Assembly (NCBI GenBank): GCA_016718265.1
Contig: JADKDZ010000029.1
Location: 62,001 to 126,000 of the forward strand
From: Uliginosibacterium sp.
GTDB lineage: Bacteria > Pseudomonadota > Gammaproteobacteria > Burkholderiales > Rhodocyclaceae
Reading direction: 5' to 3'
DNA length: 64,000 bases
This document shows positions 1-8,583 of the stretch, piece by piece. The stretch's first letter is position 1. Each line of letters opens with the position of its first letter. A model generated the notes under the pieces. It saw only the letters and a list, made by a program, of their open reading frames with translations. It did not search any database and was not told the origin of the DNA. The position numbers and the translations under genes are program-made.

Positions 1-1657
1 CGGTCGGCACGTTGCACGGTGGCCAGGCGATGCGCGATGACAAGGGTGGTCCGCCCCCGCATCAGGCGCTCCAGCGCGGCCTGCACCATGCGCTCACTCT
101 CCGCATCCAGCGCCGAGGTGGCCTCATCGAGCAAGAGAATCGGGCGATCGGCCAGAATGGCACGGGCGATGGCAATCCGCTGGCGCTGCCCGCCCGATAG
201 TCGGACACCGCGCTCGCCCAGATCGGTGTCATAGCCCTGCGGCAACTGCTGGATGAATTCATCGGCGAATGCCGCCACACAAGCCTCGCGTACGGCCTCC
301 AGACTCGCGTCCGGGCGGGCATAGCGCACGTTCTCGCGCACACTATTGGCAAAGATCACCGGTTCTTGCGGCACGAGCGCGAGGCGCTGGCGGACCGCAT
401 CAGGATGAACGTCGCGCAAGTCCACGCCGTCGATCATCACACGGCCGCTGGCAGGATCGTAGAACCGCAACAACATCTGGAAGACTGTGGTTTTCCCCGC
501 ACCGGAAGGCCCGACCAGCGCGAGCGTTTCGCCGCGCCGCACGCTCAGCGAGACGCCGTCGAGCGCCGGAATGTCCGGCCGCGTCGGATAGTGAAAACCG
601 ACCTCCTCGAAGCGGATTTCGCCGCGCGCCGGCGCGGGCAGGACCTGCGGGTGCTCGGGTACTGCGATGCCCGGCGACGTCGCGAGGATTTCGACCAAGC
701 GCTCGGTCGCACCGGCCGCGCGCTGCAGATCGCCCCACACTTCAGACAGCGCCCCGACCGAGCCTGCAACGATCACGGCGTAGAACACGAATGCCGACAG
801 ATCGCCTGCTGAGAGCCGCCCCGCCAGCACATCATGCCCCCCACCCACAGGATCAGCGAGATCGCGCCAAACACCAGCACCAGCACCGCCACGATCAAGG
901 CCGAGCGCACCTGAATGCGCCGCACGGAGGTCGCGAACCCGTGCTCCACCCGGTCGGCGAACGCGGCCCGATCCACCTCCTCATGCCCGTAGGCCTGCAC
1001 GATCCGGATCTCGTGGATGGTCTCGTCAATCTGCGCCCCCAGATCGGCCACCCGATCCTGGCTCTCACGCGCCAGCTTGCGGACCTTGCGGCCGAAGAAC
1101 AGGATGGGCACCACCACCAGCGGCACCCCGGCGAGCACCAGCAGGGTCAGCTTCCAGCTCGTTGCCAGCAGCATCCCCAACCCGCCGATGAGCAGCAAGG
1201 TATTGCGCAGGGCGATGGAGACCGACGAACCGATCACGCTCTCGATCTGCGTCGTATCCGAGGTCAGCCGTGAGATCACCTCCCCTGTCCGCCCGGACTC
1301 AAACCAGGACGGCGGCAAACGCAGCAGATGATTGAAGACGCGCCGCCGCAGATCGGCCGTCACCCGCTCGCCGAGCCAGGAGACGTTGTAGAAGCGCATC
1401 CAGGTGGCACCGGCCAGCAGACCGATCACCCCAAACATCGCCAGTAGCGTGCGATCCAGCCAGGCCGGGTCGCCCGCCGCAAAGCCCCGGTCAATCACCG
1501 CCCGCAGACCCTGCCCGACGCCCAGCATCGCCGCCGCCGCCAACACCAGGGCGATCGCCGCAAACAGCATCCGCCGCCGATACGGCCGCAATAAGGAAAT
1601 CAATAGCTCACGCGACGCCGAGGGCGCGACAGCTTTCAGGACCGGGCTTACGGGCAT
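1..1657 (-). pseudogene. ABC exporter (MsbA-related permease/ATPase), frameshifted and cut by window edge
   Basis: A half-size ABC exporter in one chain: a six-helix membrane domain (about residues 20-300) followed by an ATPase domain. The family (MsbA-related) exports lipids or hydrophobic compounds across the inner membrane. The ATPase half carries Walker A GPSGAGKT, signature LSGGQRQR and Walker B ILLLDEATSALD, and the window ends just past the H-loop (IAHRLATVQ), so the C-terminus is missing. The membrane half leaves frame after LILWVGG. Adding one base to the run of six C at 837-842 would restore the frame (HDVLAGRLSAG...) through to the ATPase. Start at 1657 (MPVSPVLK) is preferred over an upstream ATG at 1744 because the family begins there. 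Either a young pseudogene or a one-base sequencing error. Confidence 0.75.
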
Positions 1658-1823
1658 GCAGGCTTCCTTTTGATCCGGCCCGCACCGCAGGCCACGCGCC
1701 GCACTATCCCGCATCACGCAGCAAAGGGGAATCGGCGCATTCATCCTGCCTTAAGGTAGACCACGGCCTGTGCTCACCAAGCGACTAGAATCCGTCGCTC
1801 AACCACCGCGAAAGATCATCCTC

Positions 1824-2225
1824 ATGAACGCCTACCCTATCACCGCCCTCGCCACACTCGTCATCGCCGCGCTCATGTTCGTCCTCGCCTTCAATGTGGG
1901 CAAAGCGCGGATGAAATACGGCGTCAAAGCGCCTGCCACCACCGGCGAACCGACCTTTGAGCGCATCTACCGCGTGCAGATGAATACCCTGGAGAGCGCA
2001 ATCTGCTTCCTGCCTTGCCTCTGGGTCTTCGCCGCCTTCATGAGCGACTGCTGGGCGGGGATTGTCGCGGCGGTATGGATCGTCGGCCGGATCGTCTACG
2101 CAGTGAGCTACCAGCGCGACGCCAGCAAACGCACCGCCGGCTTTGCCATTGGCGCGCTGGCACTGATGGTCGCCATGCTGGGCGGCGCCTGCGGAGTGGT
2201 TCGCGCACTGCTGGCCGCGGTCTGA
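1824..2225 (+). CDS. MAPEG family membrane protein
   Basis: A 133-residue protein with about four hydrophobic helices, the size and layout of MAPEG proteins (membrane-associated eicosanoid/glutathione metabolism family). Family features visible are an N-terminal helix, a basic loop with GKARMKYG, the stretch RIYRVQMNTLE and the later RIVYAVSYQRDA. In bacteria these sit in the inner membrane and some have glutathione-dependent activity; the substrate cannot be read from sequence. I took the ATG at 1824 rather than one 18 codons upstream, because the upstream part is polar and lacks family likeness. It is divergent from the ABC exporter and convergent with the DsrE gene. Confidence 0.85.
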   Translation: MNAYPITALATLVIAALMFVLAFNVGKARMKYGVKAPATTGEPTFERIYRVQMNTLESAICFLPCLWVFAAFMSDCWAGIVAAVWIVGRIVYAVSYQRDASKRTAGFAIGALALMVAMLGGACGVVRALLAAV

Positions 2226-2229
2226 GCTG

Positions 2230-2255
2230 CGCAGCGGTGCTTGCGCGCCGCTGCG
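2230..2255. terminator. Stem-loop between convergent genes
   Basis: CGCAGCGG and CCGCTGCG form an 8-bp stem around a 10-base loop, just after the MAPEG stop and before the end of the opposing DsrE gene. No clear T tract follows, so it is only a possible bidirectional terminator. Confidence 0.35.
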
Positions 2256-2270
2256 TTCGGCGCCGGGCGA

Positions 2271-2642
2271 CTAGAACAGCCAGACCCGGTAGCCCGCGTC
2301 ATCCAGCCCCAGGATATCGATCTGGCCGGCACTCGCCGCCGGCCCGTCGATGAGTCCGCAAGTCGCCCCGGCCGATTCGGTGTTACCGAAGGCGGCGGCG
2401 CAATTCCGGCAGGCGCCCTGGATCACGCCGGTGCCGGCCACCTCCTGGTAGAGCGCGTGCATCGGGTGATCGGCCTGCGCGAGCAGCCCGGGCCAGGCCG
2501 TGCCCTCGGCGGCAAAGTAGAACAACACCCCATCGCCACGGGCGTGCGCCTGTTTGGCATGTACGAGTGCGTGAAAGACACGGCCGGGCTCGCCCGGACC
2601 GGCGTAAACAATGAATGCGTGCTGGTTTGACATGAGTTTCAT
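2271..2642 (-). CDS. DsrE-like family protein
   Basis: A 123-residue soluble protein with the alpha/beta look of the DsrE/DsrF-like fold (opening FIVYAGPGEPGRVFHALVHA, a central G-rich segment and the cysteine pair GACRNCAAAFG). DsrE-like proteins handle sulfur or act as small redox or scaffold proteins; here the function is unknown. The ATG at 2642 overlaps the TGA stop of the upstream tautomerase by 4 bases (ATGA), which suggests translational coupling. An internal ATG at 2633 is the alternative start. Family assignment is moderate. Confidence 0.7.
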   Translation of the reverse strand: MKLMSNQHAFIVYAGPGEPGRVFHALVHAKQAHARGDGVLFYFAAEGTAWPGLLAQADHPMHALYQEVAGTGVIQGACRNCAAAFGNTESAGATCGLIDGPAASAGQIDILGLDDAGYRVWLF

Positions 2643-2860
2643 CCTGTTTGCGTAGTAAGTTGGGGAGGGGCCCGGCGGGCGGTCACCGACTCGCCGCCAA
2701 TCCCCCAGTTATCCGTCTCCACTTCGTCGATGATCACGACGGTGGTGTGCGGGTTCTTGCCGAGAATCTCGGCCAGTAGCGTGGTCACGCCAGCGATCAG
2801 CTGCGCTTTCTGTGCAGCCGTGGCGCCATCTCGCGTGATCCGGATGTTGACGTAGGGCAG
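2639..2860 (-). CDS. 4-oxalocrotonate tautomerase family protein, apparent CTG start
   Basis: A 73-residue protein reading PYVNIRITRDGATAAQKAQL after the initiator, with NWGIGGESVTARR near its end. This is the 4-oxalocrotonate tautomerase pattern, in which Pro1 (exposed after removal of the initiator Met) is the catalytic base and the GIGG segment and downstream arginines are conserved. The codon in front of Pro is CTG, 6 bases after a good AGGAG ribosome site, and no ATG or GTG lies nearby, so a rare CTG start, or a mutated ATG, is the best reading. It overlaps the 3' end of the DMT transporter gene by 64 bases and the DsrE start by 4 bases. Substrate unknown. Confidence 0.8.
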   Translation of the reverse strand: MPYVNIRITRDGATAAQKAQLIAGVTTLLAEILGKNPHTTVVIIDEVETDNWGIGGESVTARRAPPQLTTQTG

Positions 2861-3747
2861 TGTTGACTCCTTTCTGATGAGGGAAATGTGCGGTTGGCCT
2901 GCCAGGCGCCGGCGCTGACGAGCACCAGGCCCGCCAGGATCTGCGCGGTGAGGGATTCGCCAAGCAGGGGCAGCGCCAGCAGGCCCGCGACGGCCGGCAC
3001 GAGCGCCATGAGCGCGCCAAGGCGCGTCGGGCCGAGGAGCGAAATGACTCGGACATACAGCAGCATCTGCACGATGCTGGCGAGCACGCCCTGGTAAAAC
3101 GCCTGCAGCAGGATCTCCGGCCAGGGGACGGAGGCAAGATTCCTGGGCAGGGCCAGCGCATAAACCGGCAGATATAGAAGCGCCGTCAGCAGGGTGACCG
3201 CCACCGTCGCATCCAGTGGCGCCACCGCCCAGCGCCGCAGCAATACGGTGTAGACCGCCCAGCAGGCCGAGGCAGCCACCAGCAGAAGGTCCCCGCTGAG
3301 GCTGGCCGCGTTGCCCGAGAAGACCTCGCCCGCCAGACTCGCCACCCCCGCCCCGATCAGGCCCAGGCCCGCCCAGCGCCCCGCACCAAGCCGTTCACCG
3401 AGCAGGACGCGCGCCGCGATGGCGATCGCAAAGGGCAGCAAGCCCGGCAGCAGGATGGCGGCGTGTGTCGCCGGGCTGCGCTTGAAACCCGAGAACGCCA
3501 GCAAGCCGTAGGCGAGACCGCCGATGGCGGTCAGCGCCAGCATCCGGCCGTCCAGGAGCGCCGGGCGACGGCGGTAGCGCCACACCGGAATGAGGATCGC
3601 GGCCGCCGTCACGTAGCGGATCGCGAAGAGGTCCCACGCCGTCATCGCGCTCGCGCCGCCAATCCGCGAAACCAGGATGAAGCCCGACCAGATGGCAACC
3701 ACCATCAAGGCCAGGGAATAGGCAGAGCGTCGGGAAGCGGGTGGCAC
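2797..3747 (-). CDS. DMT superfamily (EamA) transporter
   Basis: A 316-residue inner-membrane protein with ten hydrophobic segments arranged as two EamA repeats (for example ALMVVAIWSGFILVSRIGG at the N-terminus and LVLVSAGAWQANR at the end of the last helix). Family members export metabolites or amino acids; the substrate is not evident. The last 25 or so residues (after QANRTFPSS) are polar, unlike the family, and are read through into the tautomerase gene, so an original stop may have been lost. It is divergent from the LysR gene at 3847, the usual arrangement of a LysR regulator and its target exporter. Confidence 0.85.
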   Translation of the reverse strand: MPPASRRSAYSLALMVVAIWSGFILVSRIGGASAMTAWDLFAIRYVTAAAILIPVWRYRRRPALLDGRMLALTAIGGLAYGLLAFSGFKRSPATHAAILLPGLLPFAIAIAARVLLGERLGAGRWAGLGLIGAGVASLAGEVFSGNAASLSGDLLLVAASACWAVYTVLLRRWAVAPLDATVAVTLLTALLYLPVYALALPRNLASVPWPEILLQAFYQGVLASIVQMLLYVRVISLLGPTRLGALMALVPAVAGLLALPLLGESLTAQILAGLVLVSAGAWQANRTFPSSERSQHCPTSTSGSREMAPRLHRKRS

Positions 3748-3805
3748 GCTGAGGCGCTCCGTTGAAGAAGACAGAAGCCACTCTAACGCCCGCCTTTGTT
3801 CACGT

Positions 3806-3820
3806 ATAATGAATAATTAT
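3806..3820. promoter_or_regulatory. AT-rich palindrome between DMT transporter and LysR genes
   Basis: ATAAT-gaata-ATTAT is a perfect 5+5 inverted repeat in an otherwise GC-rich region, 27 bases before the LysR start and 59 bases before the transporter start. Position and form fit a LysR-type operator overlapping promoters; no footprint can be inferred. Confidence 0.45.
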
Positions 3821-3846
3821 GGAATTAACGTTCTCAAATTAGAAAC

Positions 3847-4704
3847 ATGGAACTCTCGGATCTGAAGATTTTCTGTACCGTGGTCGAGGCCGGCGGGGTC
3901 ACGCGGGCGGCGGAACGCCTGCATCGCGTGCCCTCAAACGTCACGACCCGCATCCGGCAACTGGAAGAGGAACTCGGCACGAACCTGTTCTCCCGCGATG
4001 GCCGCCAGCTCATCCTCAGCCCGGCCGGCCATACCTTGCTGGGCTACGCAAAGCAGCTGAACGCGCTGGCGCAGGCGGCACGTGAGGCGCTCAATACCAC
4101 CGAGCCGCGCGGCAGCTTGCGCCTGGGCAGCATGGAGGCGGCGGCAGCCGTGCGGCTCCCCACGCCACTGGCCCGTTACCACGCACGCTATCCAGCGGTA
4201 ACGCTGGAGCTCTCCACCGGCCCGACTGCGCAGCTGATTGCGCGCGTCCTGGCCGGCGAGATCGAGGCGGCCATCGCCGCCGATGTGCAGGACGATCCAC
4301 GTCTGGAAACGATGCCCGCGTTTACCGAGGCGCTGGTGCTGGTCGCCGCAGCCGGCCACCCGGCCATCCGCGGGCCCGAGGATGTCCCACAGGCCTCGTT
4401 GCTCGCGTTTCCCGCTGGCTGTGCGTATCGGCAACGGCTCGAAACCTGGTTTGGCGCACAGGGCGCGCGACCGGCCCGGATCGTGGAGCTGGGCTCGTAT
4501 CACGCCATGCTCGGCTGCGCCGTCGCCGGCATGGGCGTCGCGCTGGTCCCCGAATCCCTGCTCGCGGCGTTCTCCGGGCGCGCGGGTCTCAGCGAACACC
4601 GCCTGGCAGGCCTCACCGGCAAGAGCGAAACCGTGCTGGCCTGGCGGGCCGGCACGCAGTCGCCCCGCATCAAGGCGCTGATCGCGCTATTGCAAGACGT
4701 CTGA
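3847..4704 (+). CDS. LysR family transcriptional regulator
   Basis: A 285-residue LysR regulator. The N-terminal winged helix-turn-helix (about residues 1-60) is clear: MELSDLKIFCTVVEAGGVTR then AAERLHRVPSNVTTRIRQLE. The substrate-binding domain follows from about residue 90 (GSLRLGSMEAAAAVRLPTPL), with the late stretch GCAVAGMGVALVPESLL typical of the family. Its most likely target is the divergent DMT exporter at 2797-3747. Its 3' end overlaps the convergent AraC gene by 18 bases. Confidence 0.9.
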   Translation: MELSDLKIFCTVVEAGGVTRAAERLHRVPSNVTTRIRQLEEELGTNLFSRDGRQLILSPAGHTLLGYAKQLNALAQAAREALNTTEPRGSLRLGSMEAAAAVRLPTPLARYHARYPAVTLELSTGPTAQLIARVLAGEIEAAIAADVQDDPRLETMPAFTEALVLVAAAGHPAIRGPEDVPQASLLAFPAGCAYRQRLETWFGAQGARPARIVELGSYHAMLGCAVAGMGVALVPESLLAAFSGRAGLSEHRLAGLTGKSETVLAWRAGTQSPRIKALIALLQDV

Positions 4705-5721
4705 GGATCGCGCCGCGCGCCGGGCTTCTGCGGCCCGCCAGCGCGCCGGGGGCGCACCGACGATTTTCTTGAAGGCGCGGTTGAACGCCGCCAGGCTTTC
4801 GTAGCCGACCTCTTCCGCGATGCGATCCACCGGCTGGCGCGAGCGGGCGAGCTTGTCGCGCGCCACATTCATCCGCCAGCGCGCCACATAAGCCATCGGG
4901 CTTTCCCCCAGCATCGTCGAGAAGCGCGCCGCAAAGCGCGAGGGGGACATCGCGGATTTGTCGGCCAGCGTGGCGACCGACCAGTGACGGCCGGGGTCGG
5001 CATGGATCCACGCAATCGCCCGGCCGACCACCGGGTCGCGGAGGCCGCGAATCCACCCCGCCTCGCCCAGCGGCGAGCCAACCACATAGGCCCGCACCGC
5101 CTCGGCACAGAACACCTCCAGCAGCCGCGCCACGATGTACTGCCCCGCCGGGGCTTCGCGGCTGATTTCCTCCGCCAGCAAGCGCGCCACGCCCGAGAGG
5201 TTGTGCAATTCCCCCGGGCGGCCCAGGGTGGTCGTGAGCAGCGGCGGCAAGGCCGCGAACAGCGGGTTGAAGTCGGTATGGCGCAGCAGGAACACCCCGC
5301 ACAGCAAAGAGGTGGTGGCGCTCGGCGCCATCTCGGGCGGGGGACGTCGCGCCGCGCCAGTGCTCAGCAGTTCCGCCACCGGGCGCGGTGCCACCGCGTT
5401 CCCCAAGGACAGGGTGTGCGCCACGCCCCCAAAACTGATGGCCAGCTGGCCGGCAGACAGCACCTGCACGCCCGCAGACGTCTCGATCTGGCAGTGACCA
5501 AACTCGACGAGATGAAACGCCACCACACGCGTGCCCGCCTCGGCCCCGAGCAGGGCCGCCAGCTCGGTGGAATCCGGGATGGCAATGCCCCAGGGCGGAC
5601 TGTAGGCCTCACGCAGCAAGAGGCTGCCACTCACCCGCATGGAAGCCAGGGCATCACCGATTGGATCGGCAAACCCAGCGTAATCAGTTGCTTCTGCAAA
5701 GTTATTGGTTGTTTGTGACAT
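4687..5721 (-). CDS. AraC family transcriptional regulator with N-terminal cupin-like domain
   Basis: A 344-residue regulator. Residues about 20-230 resemble the cupin ligand-binding region of AraC_binding_2-type proteins (LLREAYSPPWGIAIPD, FHLVEFGHCQIE). Residues about 235-330 hold the paired AraC helix-turn-helix, including HWSVATLADKSAMSPSRFAA and VGYESLAAFNRAFKKIVGAP. Members often control a neighbouring dehydrogenase or oxidoreductase. The divergent membrane protein and SDR genes at 5784-7275 are the natural candidates, since only 62 bases separate the start codons. Ligand unknown. Confidence 0.88.
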   Translation of the reverse strand: MSQTTNNFAEATDYAGFADPIGDALASMRVSGSLLLREAYSPPWGIAIPDSTELAALLGAEAGTRVVAFHLVEFGHCQIETSAGVQVLSAGQLAISFGGVAHTLSLGNAVAPRPVAELLSTGAARRPPPEMAPSATTSLLCGVFLLRHTDFNPLFAALPPLLTTTLGRPGELHNLSGVARLLAEEISREAPAGQYIVARLLEVFCAEAVRAYVVGSPLGEAGWIRGLRDPVVGRAIAWIHADPGRHWSVATLADKSAMSPSRFAARFSTMLGESPMAYVARWRMNVARDKLARSRQPVDRIAEEVGYESLAAFNRAFKKIVGAPPARWRAAEARRAARSSDVLQ

Positions 5722-5783
5722 AGAAGCTATCCGCTCATGTGCTTAACATGCATTACCGAACCCTAGCACACCGGAGCCCGACC

Positions 5784-6443
5784 ATGCCCAATCTTTCCCC
5801 CGCCCTCACCATGCTCTGCCTCGATCTATTGATGATCGTCTACACCCTCTGGGCCGTCTCGGCCTTCCGGCCCCTGGGCCGCCTCGGCCCGGCCATTGCC
5901 GTCGGCCTGCTGGGCTGGCTGGGCCTGCTGCATTTTGGCCTCTCGCGGCAACAGCTCTTTCCGGCCGACATCTCCGGCATCGGCTTCCTGCTCATCATTT
6001 TTGCCGGCGTCGGCCTGGTGGGCGCGCTGCTGTTTGCGGTCCCGCCGATCCGCCGCCTGCTGGTCGAGCTGGATCAGCGCCAGCTGATGCTGCTGCAAGG
6101 CATCCGCGTCTTCTTCGGCGCCACCTTCCTCATGCAGGCCAGCCAGGGCGTGCTGCCGCAGACCTTTGGGATCCTGGATGGCTTCACCCACATCGGCGCG
6201 GGCTTCTTCGGCCTGATTGCGGCCTTCTCGCTGGCGGCCGGGGTCAGTGGCCGGCGCCGCGCCTGGTTTGCCAACCTCTTTGGCCTGGCCGACATCCTCA
6301 TCGTTGCCAGCTCCCTCGCCCTGATCCTGCTGCCGCAGATCGGCCCGCACCACGCCATGATGTACGCCGTCTTCCTGCCCGCGCCGCTCTGGCTCTGGTT
6401 CCACCTCGTCTCGATCGCGAAGCTGCTGCGCCAGCCCGACTGA
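5784..6443 (+). CDS. Polytopic membrane protein of unknown function
   Basis: A 219-residue protein with about seven hydrophobic segments, loops rich in Arg (RRLLVELDQRQLMLLQGIRV) and no recognisable catalytic motif. I start it at ATG 5784 (MPNLSPALTM), because the 15 upstream residues are polar and the first helix follows directly. The SDR gene begins 34 bases downstream, so the two are probably co-transcribed and, from position, controlled by the divergent AraC regulator. I do not recognise the family with confidence. Confidence 0.75.
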   Translation: MPNLSPALTMLCLDLLMIVYTLWAVSAFRPLGRLGPAIAVGLLGWLGLLHFGLSRQQLFPADISGIGFLLIIFAGVGLVGALLFAVPPIRRLLVELDQRQLMLLQGIRVFFGATFLMQASQGVLPQTFGILDGFTHIGAGFFGLIAAFSLAAGVSGRRRAWFANLFGLADILIVASSLALILLPQIGPHHAMMYAVFLPAPLWLWFHLVSIAKLLRQPD

Positions 6444-6477
6444 GATCACACGCGGCCCATACCGGAAAGGACATGAC

Positions 6478-7275
6478 ATGAAAATCGCCGGCAAGACTGT
6501 CGTCATCACCGGGGCCTCCAGCGGCCTCGGCGCGGCCCTGGCACAGCGGATGTGGCGCGCCGGGGCGGCCCGGCTCATCCTGCTCGGGCGCCACGAAGCG
6601 CGGCTGAACCAGGTGGTGCGCGCACTGCAGGCAGACGGCGCCGACGCCCACGCCGTGCTGGCCGACCTCTCACACGAAGACGATGTGCACGCCGTGGTCG
6701 ACTGGCTCCGCGCACACGCTGGCCCCGTCGACATCCTGGTGAACAACGCCGGCGCAGGCGCGTGGAATTTTCTCGAAGACAGCACGTTTGCCGAGATCCG
6801 CGAGGCCATGGCGGTGCCCTACCTCGCCGCGGCCTGGCTGAGCAGCGCCCTGCTGCCGGCGATGCGGCAAAGGCAGCGCGGCCATATCGTCAATATCAGC
6901 TCGGTCGCCTCCACCCTGGTGTGGCCAGGCGCTACGGCGTATATCGCCGCCTGCCGCGCGATGCGCGGGCTCTCCGACGCACTGGCTGCCGATCTGCGCG
7001 GCAGCGGCGTACACCTCACCCACTACGAGAGTGGCCCGATCGAGACCCCGTACTGGGCGACCCACCCGCAGAGCCGGGCACGCGTGCCCGGCATCGCCCG
7101 ACTGCTGGTGCGCCCGCTCTCGGCGGACGAGGCCGCGGACGCGATCATCCGCGGCGTGGAAGGCCAGCGCCGCCACGTGGTGGCGCCGGTGATGATGGCC
7201 GCGGTGCTTCGCTTGCATCGACTTCTCCCCTGGGCCGTGCAGGGCTTGATGGTGCGGACAGGATTCCGGCTTTAG
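6478..7275 (+). CDS. Short-chain dehydrogenase/reductase (SDR)
   Basis: A 265-residue classical SDR with a Rossmann fold: nucleotide loop TGASSGLGAAL near residues 10-20, the NNAG motif (VDILVNNAGAGAW), the catalytic serine in HIVNISSVAS, and a C-terminal basic tail. The position of the usual catalytic YxxxK is occupied by YIAACRAM, so the lysine three residues after the tyrosine is not conserved. Activity may be altered or absent. An NADP-type cofactor is plausible from the arginines after the second strand (LGRHEARLNQ). It follows the membrane protein gene in a likely operon. Confidence 0.85.
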   Translation: MKIAGKTVVITGASSGLGAALAQRMWRAGAARLILLGRHEARLNQVVRALQADGADAHAVLADLSHEDDVHAVVDWLRAHAGPVDILVNNAGAGAWNFLEDSTFAEIREAMAVPYLAAAWLSSALLPAMRQRQRGHIVNISSVASTLVWPGATAYIAACRAMRGLSDALAADLRGSGVHLTHYESGPIETPYWATHPQSRARVPGIARLLVRPLSADEAADAIIRGVEGQRRHVVAPVMMAAVLRLHRLLPWAVQGLMVRTGFRL

Positions 7276-7375
7276 CCCGGATGCCAACTTTCCTTCATCG
7301 ACGGCTTGAACTTTGCCGCAGGGTCGTCATCTAAGGGACTGCATCACCTTCTGCAACACGCCCTGAGAGAGAACC

Positions 7376-8281
7376 ATGATCAAGAAATTCATGCTGTCCG
7401 TCGCGGTCATCGCGGCCATCGCCGGCTTCGAGGTCGACGTGGCCGAAGCCGGGCGCCGCCTGGGTGGCGGACGCAATACCGGCATCCAGCGCAGCCTGCC
7501 CGCGCAGCGGCAGGCCACACCGCCCGCCGCCACCCCCAGCACACCGCAACAGGCCCAGGCCGCGCGCTCGACGGCACAGCCCGCCCCCGGCGCGCAAGCC
7601 CCCGCCAGTGGCTGGCGCAAGTGGGCGGGTCCGCTCGCCGGGCTCGCAGCTGGCATCGGCCTGGCGGCCATGCTCTCGCACTTCGGCGTAGGCGCCGAGT
7701 TCGCCGGCATCCTGCTCGCCGTCCTCGCCGGCGTCGTGGTGATCGCCCTGCTCCGTCGCTTTCTGGGGGGTGCACGCAACGCGTCGCCGCAGCCAGCCTA
7801 TGCCGGCATGGGCAACCCCGACCGGGTCACACCGATTCAGCGTGAAGCCGCCCCCGCGGCGGCATTCGGTGGCGCCGCTGCAGACAGCAGCGCAGCCGAT
7901 GCCCGTTTTCCGGCTGGCTTTGATGCCGACGCCTTCGCGCGCCAGGCCAAGCTGAACTTCATCCGCCTGCAAGCGGCCAACGATGCCTGCAATCTGGCGG
8001 ATATCCGCGACTTCACCTCGCCCGAGGTGTTCGCCGAGATCAAGCTGGGCATCGACGAGCGCGGTGGCGAGAAGCAGAAGACCGACATCGTGATCCTGAA
8101 TGCCGAGGTGCTCGAAGTGGTGGAGGAAAACGGCCAGTACATCGCCAGCGTGCACTACTCCGGCAGCCTGCGCGAAGAAGATGGCGCCGCCGCTGCACCT
8201 TTCAACGAGGTCTGGCACCTTGCCAAGCCCACCGACGGCAACCGCGGCTGGACCCTGGCGGGCATTCAGCAGCTCAACTGA
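7376..8281 (+). CDS. Tim44-like domain protein
   Basis: A 301-residue exported or membrane-bound protein. It has an N-terminal signal-like helix (MIKKFMLSVAVIAAIAGFEV), an Ala/Pro/Gln-rich linker (residues 35-80), one or two hydrophobic helices (about 83-125, LAGLAAGIGLAAML and AGILLAVLAGVVVIALLRRF), a second linker, and a Tim44-like domain (about residues 175-301, with NFIRLQAANDACNLADIRDF and the close EVWHLAKP...WTLAGIQQL). Bacterial Tim44-domain proteins sit at the inner membrane; their role is poorly known. The gene stands alone; a perfect 10-bp hairpin follows. Confidence 0.88.
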   Translation: MIKKFMLSVAVIAAIAGFEVDVAEAGRRLGGGRNTGIQRSLPAQRQATPPAATPSTPQQAQAARSTAQPAPGAQAPASGWRKWAGPLAGLAAGIGLAAMLSHFGVGAEFAGILLAVLAGVVVIALLRRFLGGARNASPQPAYAGMGNPDRVTPIQREAAPAAAFGGAAADSSAADARFPAGFDADAFARQAKLNFIRLQAANDACNLADIRDFTSPEVFAEIKLGIDERGGEKQKTDIVILNAEVLEVVEENGQYIASVHYSGSLREEDGAAAAPFNEVWHLAKPTDGNRGWTLAGIQQLN

Positions 8282-8290
8282 GCCCACGCA

Positions 8291-8316
8291 CGCGGCCATC
8301 CTCGGTGATGGCCGCG
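8291..8316 (+). terminator. Stem-loop after the Tim44-like gene
   Basis: CGCGGCCATC and GATGGCCGCG form a perfect 10-bp stem with a 6-base loop ten bases after the stop. Only a weak TTT follows, so termination is likely but not certain. Confidence 0.5.
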
Positions 8317-8357
8317 GCAAACTTTCCCCGTTAGTCCCCCTCCCTGCAGAGGCACAC

Positions 8358-8452
8358 CCCGTGGGCCTCTGCAGCATGCCCTGCCTGATCCCCAATACCC
8401 TCGCGGCACATCGAACAAGCTCCTCGCAGACGTCCATCCGGTGCGGCTCTCC
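8358..8452 (-). repeat. R1 repeat, copy A
   Basis: A 95-bp stretch that matches 13955-14048 closely over its whole length (shared segments such as TGCAGCATGCCCTGCCTGAT and CGCAGACGTCCATCCGGTGC). Both copies lie downstream of minus-strand genes. On the minus strand they begin GGAGAGCCGCACCGGATGG, a motif also seen in degenerate form at 50190-50230. Confidence 0.75.
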
Positions 8453-8583
8453 AGCCTGCCTGCGATTCGTCCTTGTGGGCTGTTAGCAAGGCAAGGCCGG
8501 GGTAAGGATGCTTTGTCACGCACAGACTCCATCAAGCTGAGGCAAACGGCGGCTTACCCGAGACTGCAAACGCCTTATCCCGC

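Larger units (their letters stand above)
8282..8583. other. Non-coding gap with hairpin and R1 repeat
   Basis: About 300 bases between convergent genes. It holds the Tim44 hairpin and one copy of the 95-bp R1 repeat (8358-8452). I see no gene in it. Confidence 0.6.

Noticed and set aside
837..842. Phase-variable homopolymer switch in the ABC exporter
   Set aside because: Six C is too short for a convincing slippage switch; a fixed mutation or base-calling error is simpler.
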